A stretch of 64,000 nucleotides of DNA from Rhizobium sp. Q54 (GCA_945904955.1 CAMDPO010000002.1:88322-152321); one strand, 5' to 3'. Positions 17,920 through 25,579 are shown, counted from the stretch's first letter. Translations and numbers: made by a program. Notes: generated from the sequence alone by a model not told the origin.

Positions 17920-19197
17920 ATGCCCTGCTCGTTCAAGCTCAAGCGCCCCTGGCCCTACGAGCATCTCGGAGAAGGTTGTCAGTTCGGCGACATCGAACTC
18001 GAAACGTGGGAAGGCCGACAGTGGTGCAGCTTTCACCTTCCGCTAGTGGCGCAGCGCCAATCGATTGGCGATGCGGACGGCGACGCCGAGCTTCGGCAAG
18101 GAAGGCGCGACGGGCTACACAACTGGATTTCACGCCAACGAGAGGTTACGGGACGAACAATTGACCTATCCGGCGTTCAGGTCTTCGACGACATAGACCT
18201 TAGCGGAATCAATCCCTTTGAACCTCTATGTGCGGCGGGGGCTCATTTCGGTGAACGCGTGAAGTTCGACGGAGTCGCGTTCGGATCCAGTACATCCTTC
18301 GTTGCGGCGGAGTTCGACAACGGTTGCACTTTCAAGCATTGCCGCTTCGGCGTGGAATCGAAGTTCGATCGCGCTGTCTTTCACGCGCCAGATTTCTATG
18401 GTGCGATATTCAACGATAGCGTCGTTCTCCGCGACGCAACCTTCGTTTCCGCAGATTTTACAAGCGCGCAGTTCGGCGACTGGTGCGAATTCGCGGGGTC
18501 GAGATTCTCGACATACGTGGGTTTTCGTGGCGCTGCCTTCGCGGCAGTCCATTTCGACGCCGTTCAATTCGAGGGGCTCGCCGATTTCACGAACGCGCAC
18601 TTCGATAGCACCGCGAATTTTCGCGCGGCGGTCTTCGGGGCGGCGCCCTCATTTCATGGCTGCAAGCTTCACGCGGACATTACATTTCCGGACGAGCGAG
18701 GGTTTCCGGACACCAGGGGCACCAACGCAGCGGGCGCTTACCGTGTGCTGAAGAAGGGTATGGAGGAGCTGCGGGCGCATGAAGAGCAAGCTCTGTTCCA
18801 TGCCCTCGAACAGCGTAGCCGGCGCCACCAACGCCCCTGGTACGATATTTCGCGCGTTGTTTCGGCCGCTTACGACAAGGCAGGGCGCTACGGACAGAGT
18901 TTCGTCCTACCGCTAGCTTGGATCGGTGCGACGTTTGCGTCGTTCTCTTGGCTGTTGGTTGTGCGGACGGAAGTTGAGAGCAAGGCCTCGTTGCCGAGCG
19001 CGCCAGAAGTAGCCGAAGCACTGTTGATTGTGCTCCGTCAGACATTTCGGCCCTTCGAAATACTGGGTCGAACGACCGTGGCCTCTGACGCTTACCCGTT
19101 CTGGCTGCAGTTGGTCGGTGTCACCTATAGCCTCGCGATTCTGAGCCTTTTTGCGTTGTTCCTCGTCGCCCTTCGACGCCGCTTCAAGCTCGACTAG
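17920..19197 (+). CDS. Pentapeptide-repeat protein with C-terminal membrane anchor
   Basis: 425 residues. Residues 85-255 contain repeated five-residue units with Phe or Leu at the centre (A-D/H/V-F pattern: VKFDGVAFGSSTSF, CTFKHCRFG, SKFDRAVFHAPDF, ANFRAAVFG), which form a right-handed quadrilateral beta-helix. Residues 270-320 are helical and charged. Two membrane segments follow (FVLPLAWIGATFASFSWLLVV and LQLVGVTYSLAILSLFALFLVAL). The base composition is less GC-rich than its neighbours and codon choice is looser, suggesting acquired DNA. The C-terminal two-span layout is like pore-type or channel-linked pentapeptide proteins found near accessory loci. Function unknown. Confidence 0.8.
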   Translation: MPCSFKLKRPWPYEHLGEGCQFGDIELETWEGRQWCSFHLPLVAQRQSIGDADGDAELRQGRRDGLHNWISRQREVTGRTIDLSGVQVFDDIDLSGINPFEPLCAAGAHFGERVKFDGVAFGSSTSFVAAEFDNGCTFKHCRFGVESKFDRAVFHAPDFYGAIFNDSVVLRDATFVSADFTSAQFGDWCEFAGSRFSTYVGFRGAAFAAVHFDAVQFEGLADFTNAHFDSTANFRAAVFGAAPSFHGCKLHADITFPDERGFPDTRGTNAAGAYRVLKKGMEELRAHEEQALFHALEQRSRRHQRPWYDISRVVSAAYDKAGRYGQSFVLPLAWIGATFASFSWLLVVRTEVESKASLPSAPEVAEALLIVLRQTFRPFEILGRTTVASDAYPFWLQLVGVTYSLAILSLFALFLVALRRRFKLD

Positions 19198-19509
19198 GCC
19201 CGATCGCAGCAGGCGTTGTGGCGGACCTGCCTAGGCCTGTAACCAGACCCGAGCCGAACCGACGACTGCGCCTGCACCGTGTCCGGCCGGGCCGCGGAGC
19301 CCACGCTGCGGCGCAATGTGATTCTCGCCAAACAAGTTTTGGGATAGTAGACCGTCGTTGTGGAGTGGCGCCGCCACAAGCGGCGGCGTGCTCCACTGCG
19401 TATTTCCACATCGTCCCCTGCTGAAGCTGGAAAGCACGCGAGGGATGGACAACTCTCATCGAGTACAGCGCGCCAATCCGAACCTCCGACAGAACGAGGA
19501 CGTAACATC
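19198..19509. other. Intergenic region without recognised feature
   Basis: About 310 bases between the pentapeptide gene and the truncated transporter gene. I find no convincing gene or hairpin. The end carries a GAGGA ten bases before the truncated MFS gene's GTG start, so its original ribosome site survives. Confidence 0.5.
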
Positions 19510-19724
19510 GTGACTCAGGAAACCACTTTGGATTCAGCGCCAGAGGCAGTCGCGGAGCAACTGAGTCCGGCGCACAAGAGCCTCGTCATCAACGTGCTGT
19601 TGGTCTCGACGTTCGTCGTGATGCTCAATGAGACGGCGATGGTCGTCGCCATTCCAAGTCTGATGACGGCGCTCGGCGTCGATGCAAACGCGGCGCAGTG
19701 GCTCACGGCCGCGTTTCTCACGCG
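19510..19724 (+). pseudogene. 5' remnant of an MFS (DHA2-type) drug transporter
   Basis: From GTG 19510 the frame reads a soluble N-tail, then a membrane segment SLVINVLLVSTFVVMLNETAMVVAIP and the following LGVDANAAQWLTAAFLT, which are the first span and the start of the second in 14-span EmrB/LmrB-type efflux proteins. Similarity stops abruptly after FLT at about 19724. The frame then runs as antisense of the redoxin gene and ends at 19800. About 70 of some 470 residues survive, so it is a truncated gene at a recombination joint. Confidence 0.75.
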
Positions 19725-20257
19725 CCCCCATCTGCTGGCAGCGGACGGACGTCTTCGTCACAATCCGAGGCGGCGCTCTTGGAGTGGCCCGGCTCGCTGA
19801 CAAGCGACTGTATCGCCGCGCCGAGGCGCAGATCGTCAAGATGGCCAAATTTCTGCAGGCAAAGCCTGCCCGCCCGATCGATCAGAATAGTCGTCGGCGT
19901 GCCCTGCATCTGATAGGCGCGCATGGTTTGCGGAACGCCCTGGTCCGACTGTGCGTCGATGCCGACCGGGAAATCGATCCGGTACTCGTGCAGAAAGGCA
20001 GCAAGCGCCTGGGGGGTGCCTTGCGCTTCATGATGCTCGAACACGGTGTGCAGGCCAACGACGGCGAGGTCTTCCGGAGAGAAAGCGGCGCGTGCGCGTT
20101 GCGCCTGCGGCAGGCCGTGGCTGACGCAGCCCGGGCACAGCATCTGGAAGGCGACCGCTAAGACCGTCCTCCCACGCAAGCTTTCCAGCGACGGCGGTGA
20201 CGGCGTGTTCAGCCAATGCGCCATGCGCCACTCTGGCGCCGGACGAAATGCGGCCAT
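19718..20257 (-). CDS. Thioredoxin-fold redoxin with CPGC motif
   Basis: 179 residues, cytoplasmic (no signal peptide). Contains the redox pair Cys41-Pro-Gly-Cys44 in FQMLCPGCVSHGLP, the following helix and the cis-Pro loop MQGTPTTILIDRAG of the AhpC/TlpA-like thioredoxin fold. ATG 20257 overlaps the protoglobin stop as TGATG, so it is translated from the same transcript as the protoglobin gene. The C-terminal tail (SAASDCDEDVRPLP) reaches into the junction with the MFS remnant and may not be original. A peroxide, disulfide or quinone substrate is possible; not determinable. Confidence 0.82.
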   Translation of the reverse strand: MAAFRPAPEWRMAHWLNTPSPPSLESLRGRTVLAVAFQMLCPGCVSHGLPQAQRARAAFSPEDLAVVGLHTVFEHHEAQGTPQALAAFLHEYRIDFPVGIDAQSDQGVPQTMRAYQMQGTPTTILIDRAGRLCLQKFGHLDDLRLGAAIQSLVSEPGHSKSAASDCDEDVRPLPADGGA

Positions 20258-20844
20258 CAGAAGTCCCCGTCTTTGGCGTAGGGTCGCGCCCAGAGAATCG
20301 CTTGCAGCCAGACGGACTTCGTCCAGGCGGCGTGCATGGCCTCCACATCGCCCGCGTTGGCGCCCGACTTGGCGAGGAACGGCTTCATCGTTACGGAGAT
20401 CGGGATAGCGAGCGCCAAGAGTTGGCTCATCGGGATGTGCGCTGCGGCGATGACCCTATCGGTCTTGTTCTTGCCGATTCGGTGATGCCGCTTGCCGATC
20501 TCTTCCTGATAGGCGAGCCAGGCGCCGTCGTAATTTGCGCGGCAGGTATCGAGGATCCACTGGCCGAAGCGCTTGCGAACGCCGTCGAGATATGGGCCCA
20601 CCGGCGTGCCGGTCTTGGGATCGGAGAAGTAGCGGAGCAGATGCGGATTGCCGCCAACAAAGCCGTACCAGACATCCAAGATCGCCTCGACCTGTGGCGT
20701 CAGCAGATCATGGGCCCGTTTCAGGGACGCCACGTCGCTCGGCCCGAACAGAAGCGAGGCCTTGAGCTCCTCGAATTGCGCCGCCGAAACTGGCGAGGCG
20801 GGCAGTGTGGGATCGCCGAGGCGATAGCCGGGAATAGAGGTCAC
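20257..20844 (-). CDS. Protoglobin family haem protein
   Basis: 195 residues from GTG 20844, preceded by AGGAGA seven bases upstream; this is the exact size of single-domain protoglobins. Conserved blocks are FGPSDVASLKRAHDLL, VDEILDVWYGFVGG-like helix, YFSDPKTGTPVGPYL and GKRHHRIGKNK, where His120 (or His121) is in the position of the proximal haem ligand of archaeal protoglobin. Protoglobins bind O2, CO and NO. It is co-transcribed with the redoxin and divergent from a MarR regulator over a palindromic site, so it probably responds to a redox or gas signal. Confidence 0.88.
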   Translation of the reverse strand: MTSIPGYRLGDPTLPASPVSAAQFEELKASLLFGPSDVASLKRAHDLLTPQVEAILDVWYGFVGGNPHLLRYFSDPKTGTPVGPYLDGVRKRFGQWILDTCRANYDGAWLAYQEEIGKRHHRIGKNKTDRVIAAAHIPMSQLLALAIPISVTMKPFLAKSGANAGDVEAMHAAWTKSVWLQAILWARPYAKDGDF

Positions 20845-20879
20845 GATGGTCTCCTCGCGAAACCTGTGAAAGCGCGATA

Positions 20880-20894
20880 ATATCGACTCGATAT
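20880..20894. promoter_or_regulatory. 15-base palindromic operator between protoglobin and MarR genes
   Basis: ATATCGACTCGATAT is a perfect seven-base inverted repeat around one base. It lies 36 bases before the protoglobin start and only a few bases before the first possible MarR start, overlapping a TATTAT that could be the minus-strand -10 box. Position and symmetry fit binding by the adjacent MarR dimer, which would repress both directions. Confidence 0.65.
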
Positions 20895-20897
20895 CAA

Positions 20898-21509
20898 ATG
20901 GCCGTGTCACTTTCAATGAAAAAGAGCGACTCGCTACCATCTTCCGCGGCCCTCCAGGCCGCCCACCTGATTGAACGGCTGGGACGGGTCCTGCGTGCTG
21001 GCGATCACGCCACCGGGCTCAATCCCGTCCAGGCAGAGGCGCTGCGCTATCTGGGGCGGGCCAATCGCTTTTCGCGCACGCCGGCGGCACTCGCCGATTT
21101 TCTTGGCTCCACGCGCGGGACCGTCTCGCAAACCCTGCTGGCGCTTGAGGCGAAGCGGCTGATAAGGCGCCAAGCCAATGCCCGTGACGGCCGCTCCGTG
21201 ACGTTGGCACTGACCAAAGCCGGCACGGAGTACCTGAAGTCAGACCCGGTGCGCACGCTCGCGGCGTCGATCGATGCAAGTGGTGCGGACGCGCGGCTCG
21301 CGGAATATCTGGGTGCCACCTTGCGCGAGGCAATTGTTCAGCGCGGCGGCCGCACCTTCGGCGCCTGCAACACCTGCCGCCATTTGCGGCGCGACCAATC
21401 TAGAGGCGCAGCGCCCCACTATTGCGCGCTTCTTCAAGAGCCTCTGAGCGACATCGACGTTTCGTCGATCTGCGCGGAACAACAGGACGGCCCGCAGGTG
21501 CGCCCCTAG
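20898..21509 (+). CDS. MarR family regulator with C-terminal four-cysteine cluster
   Basis: 203 residues from ATG 20898; ATG 20916 is an alternative (197 residues) that keeps the operator clear of the start. Neither has a clear ribosome site. The winged helix spans about residues 45-115 (ALADFLGSTRGTVSQTLLAL recognition region, RRQANARDGRSVTLALT wing). Unlike ordinary MarR proteins of about 150 residues, it has a tail with Cys157-x2-Cys160, Cys176 and Cys192 (ACNTCRHLRR, HYCALL, SSICAE), a layout that could hold a zinc ion or an iron-sulfur cluster. It is divergent from the protoglobin-redoxin operon. Confidence 0.85.
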   Translation: MAVSLSMKKSDSLPSSAALQAAHLIERLGRVLRAGDHATGLNPVQAEALRYLGRANRFSRTPAALADFLGSTRGTVSQTLLALEAKRLIRRQANARDGRSVTLALTKAGTEYLKSDPVRTLAASIDASGADARLAEYLGATLREAIVQRGGRTFGACNTCRHLRRDQSRGAAPHYCALLQEPLSDIDVSSICAEQQDGPQVRP

Positions 21510-21512
21510 CGG

Positions 21513-21827
21513 CTAGCGCGTGTTCCGCTCTCGCGATGCCGGCGGCGCAAACGCCGCCAGTCCTTCGAGACAGCCGATCCACCCTCGTTGGTGCAACGCG
21601 CGGCTCTCGTCAGTCGTGATGTTCTCGTGCACGACGCTGACCTCGGTTCCCTCGGCGTGCGGCACGAAGCGCACGGTCACGCGTTCGTTCGACGTGCCGT
21701 CGAGGCCGATGCGCCACGAATAGACCAGCATGTGCGGGGGCTCGATCCGCTCGAACTCGCCGACAATCCATACGAGGTGTCCGTCGGGCAGCCGGTTGGC
21801 GGCAACGCCTGCGCCGCGTCCACGCAC
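21513..21827 (-). pseudogene. 5'-truncated SRPBCC (AHSA1-type) domain gene
   Basis: From GTG 21827 it reads 104 residues that match the second half of an AHSA1/START-like domain: GEFERIEPPHMLVYSWRI, ERVTVRFVPHAEGTEVSVVHE and the ending ALHQRGWIGCLEGLAAF. The first helix and strands of the domain are missing and no other frame upstream supplies them, so the gene was probably cut near 21830 when the arsenic cassette was joined. It could still be expressed but would lack part of the ligand cavity. Convergent with the MarR gene. Confidence 0.7.
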
Positions 21828-21938
21828 GGGAGCTCCCCCGCGCGTCTCCGGCGAGTGTCCCCGGCGTGCCGAAAAGGCCCCGCTGCTGGCGGCCAGCGCC
21901 CCGCGGGTTGGAAGCCTTGCTTTGCGCCGAAAATGTCG

Positions 21939-21954
21939 ATATGTCTGGACATAT
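21939..21954. promoter_or_regulatory. 16-base palindrome over the arsR start
   Basis: ATATGTCTGGACATAT consists of two perfect seven-base arms around TG and covers the first ATG of arsR. ArsR proteins bind palindromes near their own promoter, so this is a likely autoregulatory operator, and translation may really begin at ATG 21953 or 21962. Confidence 0.6.
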
Positions 21955-22291
21955 GGATACTATGGTGGCGACCGAGGCGTTCGGCGCGTTGGCGCAGCCT
22001 ACCCGGCTGGCGGTGTTCCGGCTGCTGATGGCGGCCGGGCCGGAGGGCATGGCGGCCGGAGCGGTCGCCGAGAAGCTCGGGGTGCCGCACAACACGTTGT
22101 CGACGCACCTCGGCATTCTTGCGCGGGCGCGGCTGCTGACATCGCGGCGCGAGGGGCGGTCGATCTTGTATGCGCCGGATATCGAAGGCGTGCGGGCGCT
22201 GCTGAGCTTCCTGGTGGCGGATTGCTGCAACGGGCGGCCGGAGCTGTGCGCGCCGTTGGCGGCGGTCGTCGAGCGCGCGGCGTGCTGCTAG
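21941..22291 (+). CDS. arsR: ArsR family metalloregulator
   Basis: 116 residues from ATG 21941; ATG 21953 and 21962 are in frame and equally possible. Core winged helix: FGALAQPTRLAVFRLLMAAG, then VAEKLGVPHNTLSTHLGILARARLL with recognition helix, then the wing REGRSILYAPD. The tail has vicinal Cys pairs (VADCCNGRPELC and ERAACC) likely to bind arsenite, replacing the usual ELCVC site in the recognition helix. It represses the cassette until As(III) binds. Followed after four bases by arsC. Confidence 0.88.
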   Translation: MSGHMDTMVATEAFGALAQPTRLAVFRLLMAAGPEGMAAGAVAEKLGVPHNTLSTHLGILARARLLTSRREGRSILYAPDIEGVRALLSFLVADCCNGRPELCAPLAAVVERAACC

Positions 22292-22295
22292 CGCC

Positions 22296-22805
22296 ATGAC
22301 GTACGCCATGCCGCGCACGTTCCACGCGCTGTTCCTGTGCACCGGCAACTCGGCGCGCTCGATCCTGGCGGAGGCGATTCTCAACAGGCAAGGTCACGGG
22401 GCGTTCCGTGCGTACTCGGCGGGGAGCTTTCCCAAAGGCACGGTCCACCCGCAGGCGCTGGCGCTGCTCAACAGCCTGCAGTTCGACACGAGTGGGTTCC
22501 GCTCGAAGAGCTGGAACGAGTTCTCCGGGCGCGATGCGCCGGTGCTCGACTTCGTGTTCACGGTTTGCGACAACGCGGCCAACGAGGTGTGCCCGGTGTG
22601 GCCGGGGCAGCCGATGACGGCGCATTGGGGTGTGCCGGATCCGGCCGCGGTCGTGGGGAGCCCGGCGGAGGTGGGGGCGGCGTTCGCGGACACGTACCGG
22701 ATGCTGCACAACCGGATCGCGGTGTTCACCAGCCTGCCCTTCGACAAGCTCAACCGCCTGTCGCTGACCGCGAAGCTGCGCGACATCGGCGCGATGCGCA
22801 CGTGA
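22296..22805 (+). CDS. arsC: Arsenate reductase, low-molecular-weight phosphatase family
   Basis: 169 residues (ATG 22296; ATG 22308 possible). The phosphatase P-loop LFLCTGNSARS is at residues 13-23, and the downstream redox Cys candidates are VCDNAANEVCPVWPGQP, which with the P-loop Cys make the three-Cys relay of thioredoxin-coupled ArsC. It reduces arsenate to arsenite in the cytoplasm. It lies between arsR and an aquaglyceroporin gene whose GTG overlaps its stop (GTGA), which strongly supports the arsenic role. Confidence 0.92.
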   Translation: MTYAMPRTFHALFLCTGNSARSILAEAILNRQGHGAFRAYSAGSFPKGTVHPQALALLNSLQFDTSGFRSKSWNEFSGRDAPVLDFVFTVCDNAANEVCPVWPGQPMTAHWGVPDPAAVVGSPAEVGAAFADTYRMLHNRIAVFTSLPFDKLNRLSLTAKLRDIGAMRT

Positions 22806-23500
22806 GCGGCGTGCCGCTGGCGCGCGCGCTCGCGGCGGAAGCGTTGGGGACGGCGCTGCTGGTCGCGGCCGTGATCGGCTCGGGCATCATGGGCGAGCGG
22901 CTGGCGGGCGGGAACGATGCGGTCGCGCTGCTTGCCAATACCGGCGCGACGGCCGCGGCGCTGTACGTGCTGATTACGCTGTTCGCGCCGCTGTCGGGGG
23001 CGCACTTCAATCCGGTTGTCACGGTCGTGCTGTGGGCGCGCGGGGACGTCGCGGCGCGTACGGTCGTGCCGTATGCGGCGGCGCAAGTCGCCGGTGCGGT
23101 GGCGGGCGCGGTGACGGCGAACGCGATGTTCGCGCTGCCGCTGGTGGCGGCGGCGGCGACGGCGCGGTCGGGGGCGGCGCTGTGGCTGTCCGAGATCGTG
23201 GCGACATCTCTGCTGGTGCTGGTGATCCTCGGATTGAGCAAGGCGCGGCCGGCGGCGGTTCCCGCCGGCGTCGCGCTGACCATCGCGGCGGCCTACTGGT
23301 TCACGGCGTCGACCTCGTTCGCCAATCCGGCGGTGACGCTGGCGCGCAGCTTGTCCGACACGTTCGCGGGCATCGATCCGCGCCACGTGCCGGCGTTCGT
23401 GGTGGCGCAGGCGGTGGGCGGCGCGCTGGCGCTCGGCGCGGCGAACCTTTTGTTCGGGCGCGCGCGGGCGGCGGCGGCTGCTCTGCCTCGCGTCCCCTGA
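22802..23500 (+). CDS. MIP family channel, AqpS-like, in arsenic operon
   Basis: 232 residues from GTG 22802 that overlaps the arsC stop by four bases. Six hydrophobic spans and both half-helix motifs are present: HFNPVVT after the second span and FANPAVTLARS after the fifth. The first NPA is NPV here, as in many glyceroporin-type channels. In Sinorhizobium meliloti a similar arsR-aqpS-arsC operon lets arsenite made by ArsC leave through AqpS, which would be the role here because no ArsB or Acr3 pump is present in the window. Convergent with the PQQ dehydrogenase gene 18 bases away. Confidence 0.9.
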   Translation: MSGVPLARALAAEALGTALLVAAVIGSGIMGERLAGGNDAVALLANTGATAAALYVLITLFAPLSGAHFNPVVTVVLWARGDVAARTVVPYAAAQVAGAVAGAVTANAMFALPLVAAAATARSGAALWLSEIVATSLLVLVILGLSKARPAAVPAGVALTIAAAYWFTASTSFANPAVTLARSLSDTFAGIDPRHVPAFVVAQAVGGALALGAANLLFGRARAAAAALPRVP

Positions 23501-23518
23501 ACGAGGGGTGCCGCCGCG

Positions 23519-25387
23519 CTAGATCTGCGGCAGGGCGAACACGTAGAGGGTCGTGCCGCTGCGGCGCTGGCGGGCGGCGGCGTCGGGGGCGGTGTTGAAG
23601 CCGACGCCGGTGTTGGTCGCCGACGAGCTCGCGACGATGGCGACGTACTGGCGGTTGTCCCACAGGTAGGTGATCGGCGACTGGCTGAAGCCGGAGCCGG
23701 AGCGGAACGACCACAGGGGCTCGCCGGTGCGCGCGTCGTACGCCTCGATGAGGCCGCTGGCGTTGTTGCCCTTGAAGAGCACGTCGCCGGCGGTGACGAG
23801 CTGGGGCGTGCGCGTCTCGTCGCCCATCGGCCGCGACCACGCGACCTTGCGCGTGGCGGGATCGAGGCCCTTGAGCTCCGACAGCACGGTGGTGTTCTGG
23901 CCGGCGACGTCCTTGCGCGGCACGTTGGCTACGGCGGCGCGGCGCATCAGCAGGTAGGGCTCGGCGGGCTTGTACTCGCCGGCCGTCGCCACGGTGGCGG
24001 CGCAGGTGTTGTTGGTGTGGGCGTAGACGAGCTTGGTGCGCGGCGAATACGCCTCGGCTTCCCACTTGCGCGCGCCGCCGGTCGGGCACGCCACGACCTC
24101 GGTGCCGGTGTAGTCGGCGGGGCGGCGGTCGCCGGCGGCGGGGTCGGCCTGGGTGACGCGGCGGCGATCGGCGACGGCGGTGAAGGCGAGCTTGTCGACG
24201 TCGTACGCCGGCAAGCCGGTCTGCATGTCGACGTGTCTGATGATGTCCTGGAAGGAGTGCGCCCAGGGCTCCGCCAGCAACTTGCCGGTGGCGCGGTTCC
24301 ACGCATAGACGAGGCCGTTGGCGGAGGCGCGCAGCGCCGCCTTGCCCGCGTCGAGGTCGATGAGCGGCGTGATGCCCTGCTCGTCCAGGCCCCACATGTC
24401 CTGGGGCGTCAGCGTGTAGGCCCACACCAGCTCGCCGGTGGTGGCGTCGCGCGCCATCTGCGCATCGCAGAAGTTGTTGTGGAACGTCGCCAGCTGGCCG
24501 GCGACGTTGAGATCGACCTTGCCCTGCTCGCGCCGGTAGTCGGCGTTGGCCGGGCGGCAGCCGCCCGTGGCGTAGAAGAACAGGTTGGTCTCGGGGTCGT
24601 AGGTGAAGAAGCCGGAGGCGTTGCCGCCGCCGCGCTGCCACGAGTCGCCGAACCACGAGTCTTGGGCCGGGTTGGCGCCGGCGAGGTACGGATAGTTCTT
24701 CTGGAAGCGGGCGCCGATGCCGACGTCGGCGTTGGGGCCGACGTTGGTGCGGCTCCAGGCGATGCGGCCGGTGTTGAGGTCCGCCGCCAGCACCTTGCCG
24801 CGGCCGCCGTAGCCGTCGGTGGCGGTGAGGAAGTTGCGGCCGACGACCAGGCCGTTGCCGGCGCTGGTCTCGCCCTTCTGGGAATCACCGGCGGGCGAGC
24901 GCCACACCTGTTCGCCCGATTGCGCGTCCACGGCGAAGACATGGCCGTCCGCGGCGGTGAAGTAGACTTTGCCTTCGGCATAGTAGAGGCCGCGCGGCGG
25001 CGAGCCGCAGCAGCTGACCAGGTTGTTGGGCACCGACTCGAGGGTGGGACGGAACTCCCAGTTGAGAACACCGTCGGTGGCGAGATCGAATGCGACGAGG
25101 TAGTCCTGGCGCGGCGAGATCACGAACATCGTGTCGCCGATGACGATCGGCGAGGCCTCGTGGGATTCGAGCGCGCCGATCTGCAGCGTCCAGTTGAGGG
25201 ACAGCAGCTTGGCGTTGGCGGGCGTGATCTGATCGAGCAGGCTGTAGTTCCAGCCGCTGTAGGTGATGCTGGGCATCACCACGTTGGCGGGATCCCGCGA
25301 CAGCTTGAGGACGTCTTCGTTGGCGACGGACGCGCCGGCCCAACCCAACAGCAGCGGCAGTGCCGCCATCGCACGCAGAGCACGCAT
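23519..25387 (-). CDS. Periplasmic PQQ-dependent dehydrogenase-like protein (copy 1)
   Basis: 622 residues from ATG 25387, preceded by GGGAGGGG. Residues 1-22 are a signal peptide. Eight-bladed propeller features: W-motif repeats (GEQVWRSPAGD, TGRIAWSRTNVG, TGEPLWSFRSGSG) and vicinal Cys in LVSCCGSPPRGL, which form the ring over PQQ in quinoprotein alcohol dehydrogenases. The usual active-site PGDN is not found at the expected place after YATGGCRPANAD; the aligned stretch reads HNNFCDAQMARD. Thus the substrate type is uncertain. It is a close paralogue of the gene at the right edge of the window. Confidence 0.85.
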   Translation of the reverse strand: MRALRAMAALPLLLGWAGASVANEDVLKLSRDPANVVMPSITYSGWNYSLLDQITPANAKLLSLNWTLQIGALESHEASPIVIGDTMFVISPRQDYLVAFDLATDGVLNWEFRPTLESVPNNLVSCCGSPPRGLYYAEGKVYFTAADGHVFAVDAQSGEQVWRSPAGDSQKGETSAGNGLVVGRNFLTATDGYGGRGKVLAADLNTGRIAWSRTNVGPNADVGIGARFQKNYPYLAGANPAQDSWFGDSWQRGGGNASGFFTYDPETNLFFYATGGCRPANADYRREQGKVDLNVAGQLATFHNNFCDAQMARDATTGELVWAYTLTPQDMWGLDEQGITPLIDLDAGKAALRASANGLVYAWNRATGKLLAEPWAHSFQDIIRHVDMQTGLPAYDVDKLAFTAVADRRRVTQADPAAGDRRPADYTGTEVVACPTGGARKWEAEAYSPRTKLVYAHTNNTCAATVATAGEYKPAEPYLLMRRAAVANVPRKDVAGQNTTVLSELKGLDPATRKVAWSRPMGDETRTPQLVTAGDVLFKGNNASGLIEAYDARTGEPLWSFRSGSGFSQSPITYLWDNRQYVAIVASSSATNTGVGFNTAPDAAARQRRSGTTLYVFALPQI

Positions 25388-25452
25388 AGTCACCCCTCCC
25401 GGTGTGGAAAGAGTATAGCGGGTGGTAGGCCTTGGAGGCATCGGCGGCTCAC

Positions 25453-25545
25453 GCCACTCACCCTTTGACAAGGTCGCGCCGAATTCGGCGCAACCTTGCC
25501 GCGAGCGGCCCGACGGGCCGGCTCGTGACAGGCTCAGGGTGAGGT
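25453..25545. repeat. Intergenic inverted-repeat element with a 28-base palindrome
   Basis: CTCACCCT (within 25456-25470) and AGGGTGAG (within 25526-25543) form outer arms. Between them 25470-25497 is a palindrome with one mismatch pair: AAGGTCGCGCCGAA then TTCGGCGCAACCTT. The tail TGACAGGCTCAGGGTGAG resembles dispersed GC-rich repeats of proteobacteria. It lies between the cspA terminator and the PQQ gene start. Confidence 0.5.
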
Positions 25546-25579
25546 CTTGTTGGGCGGTTGCGCGGGCCCCGAAATACAA

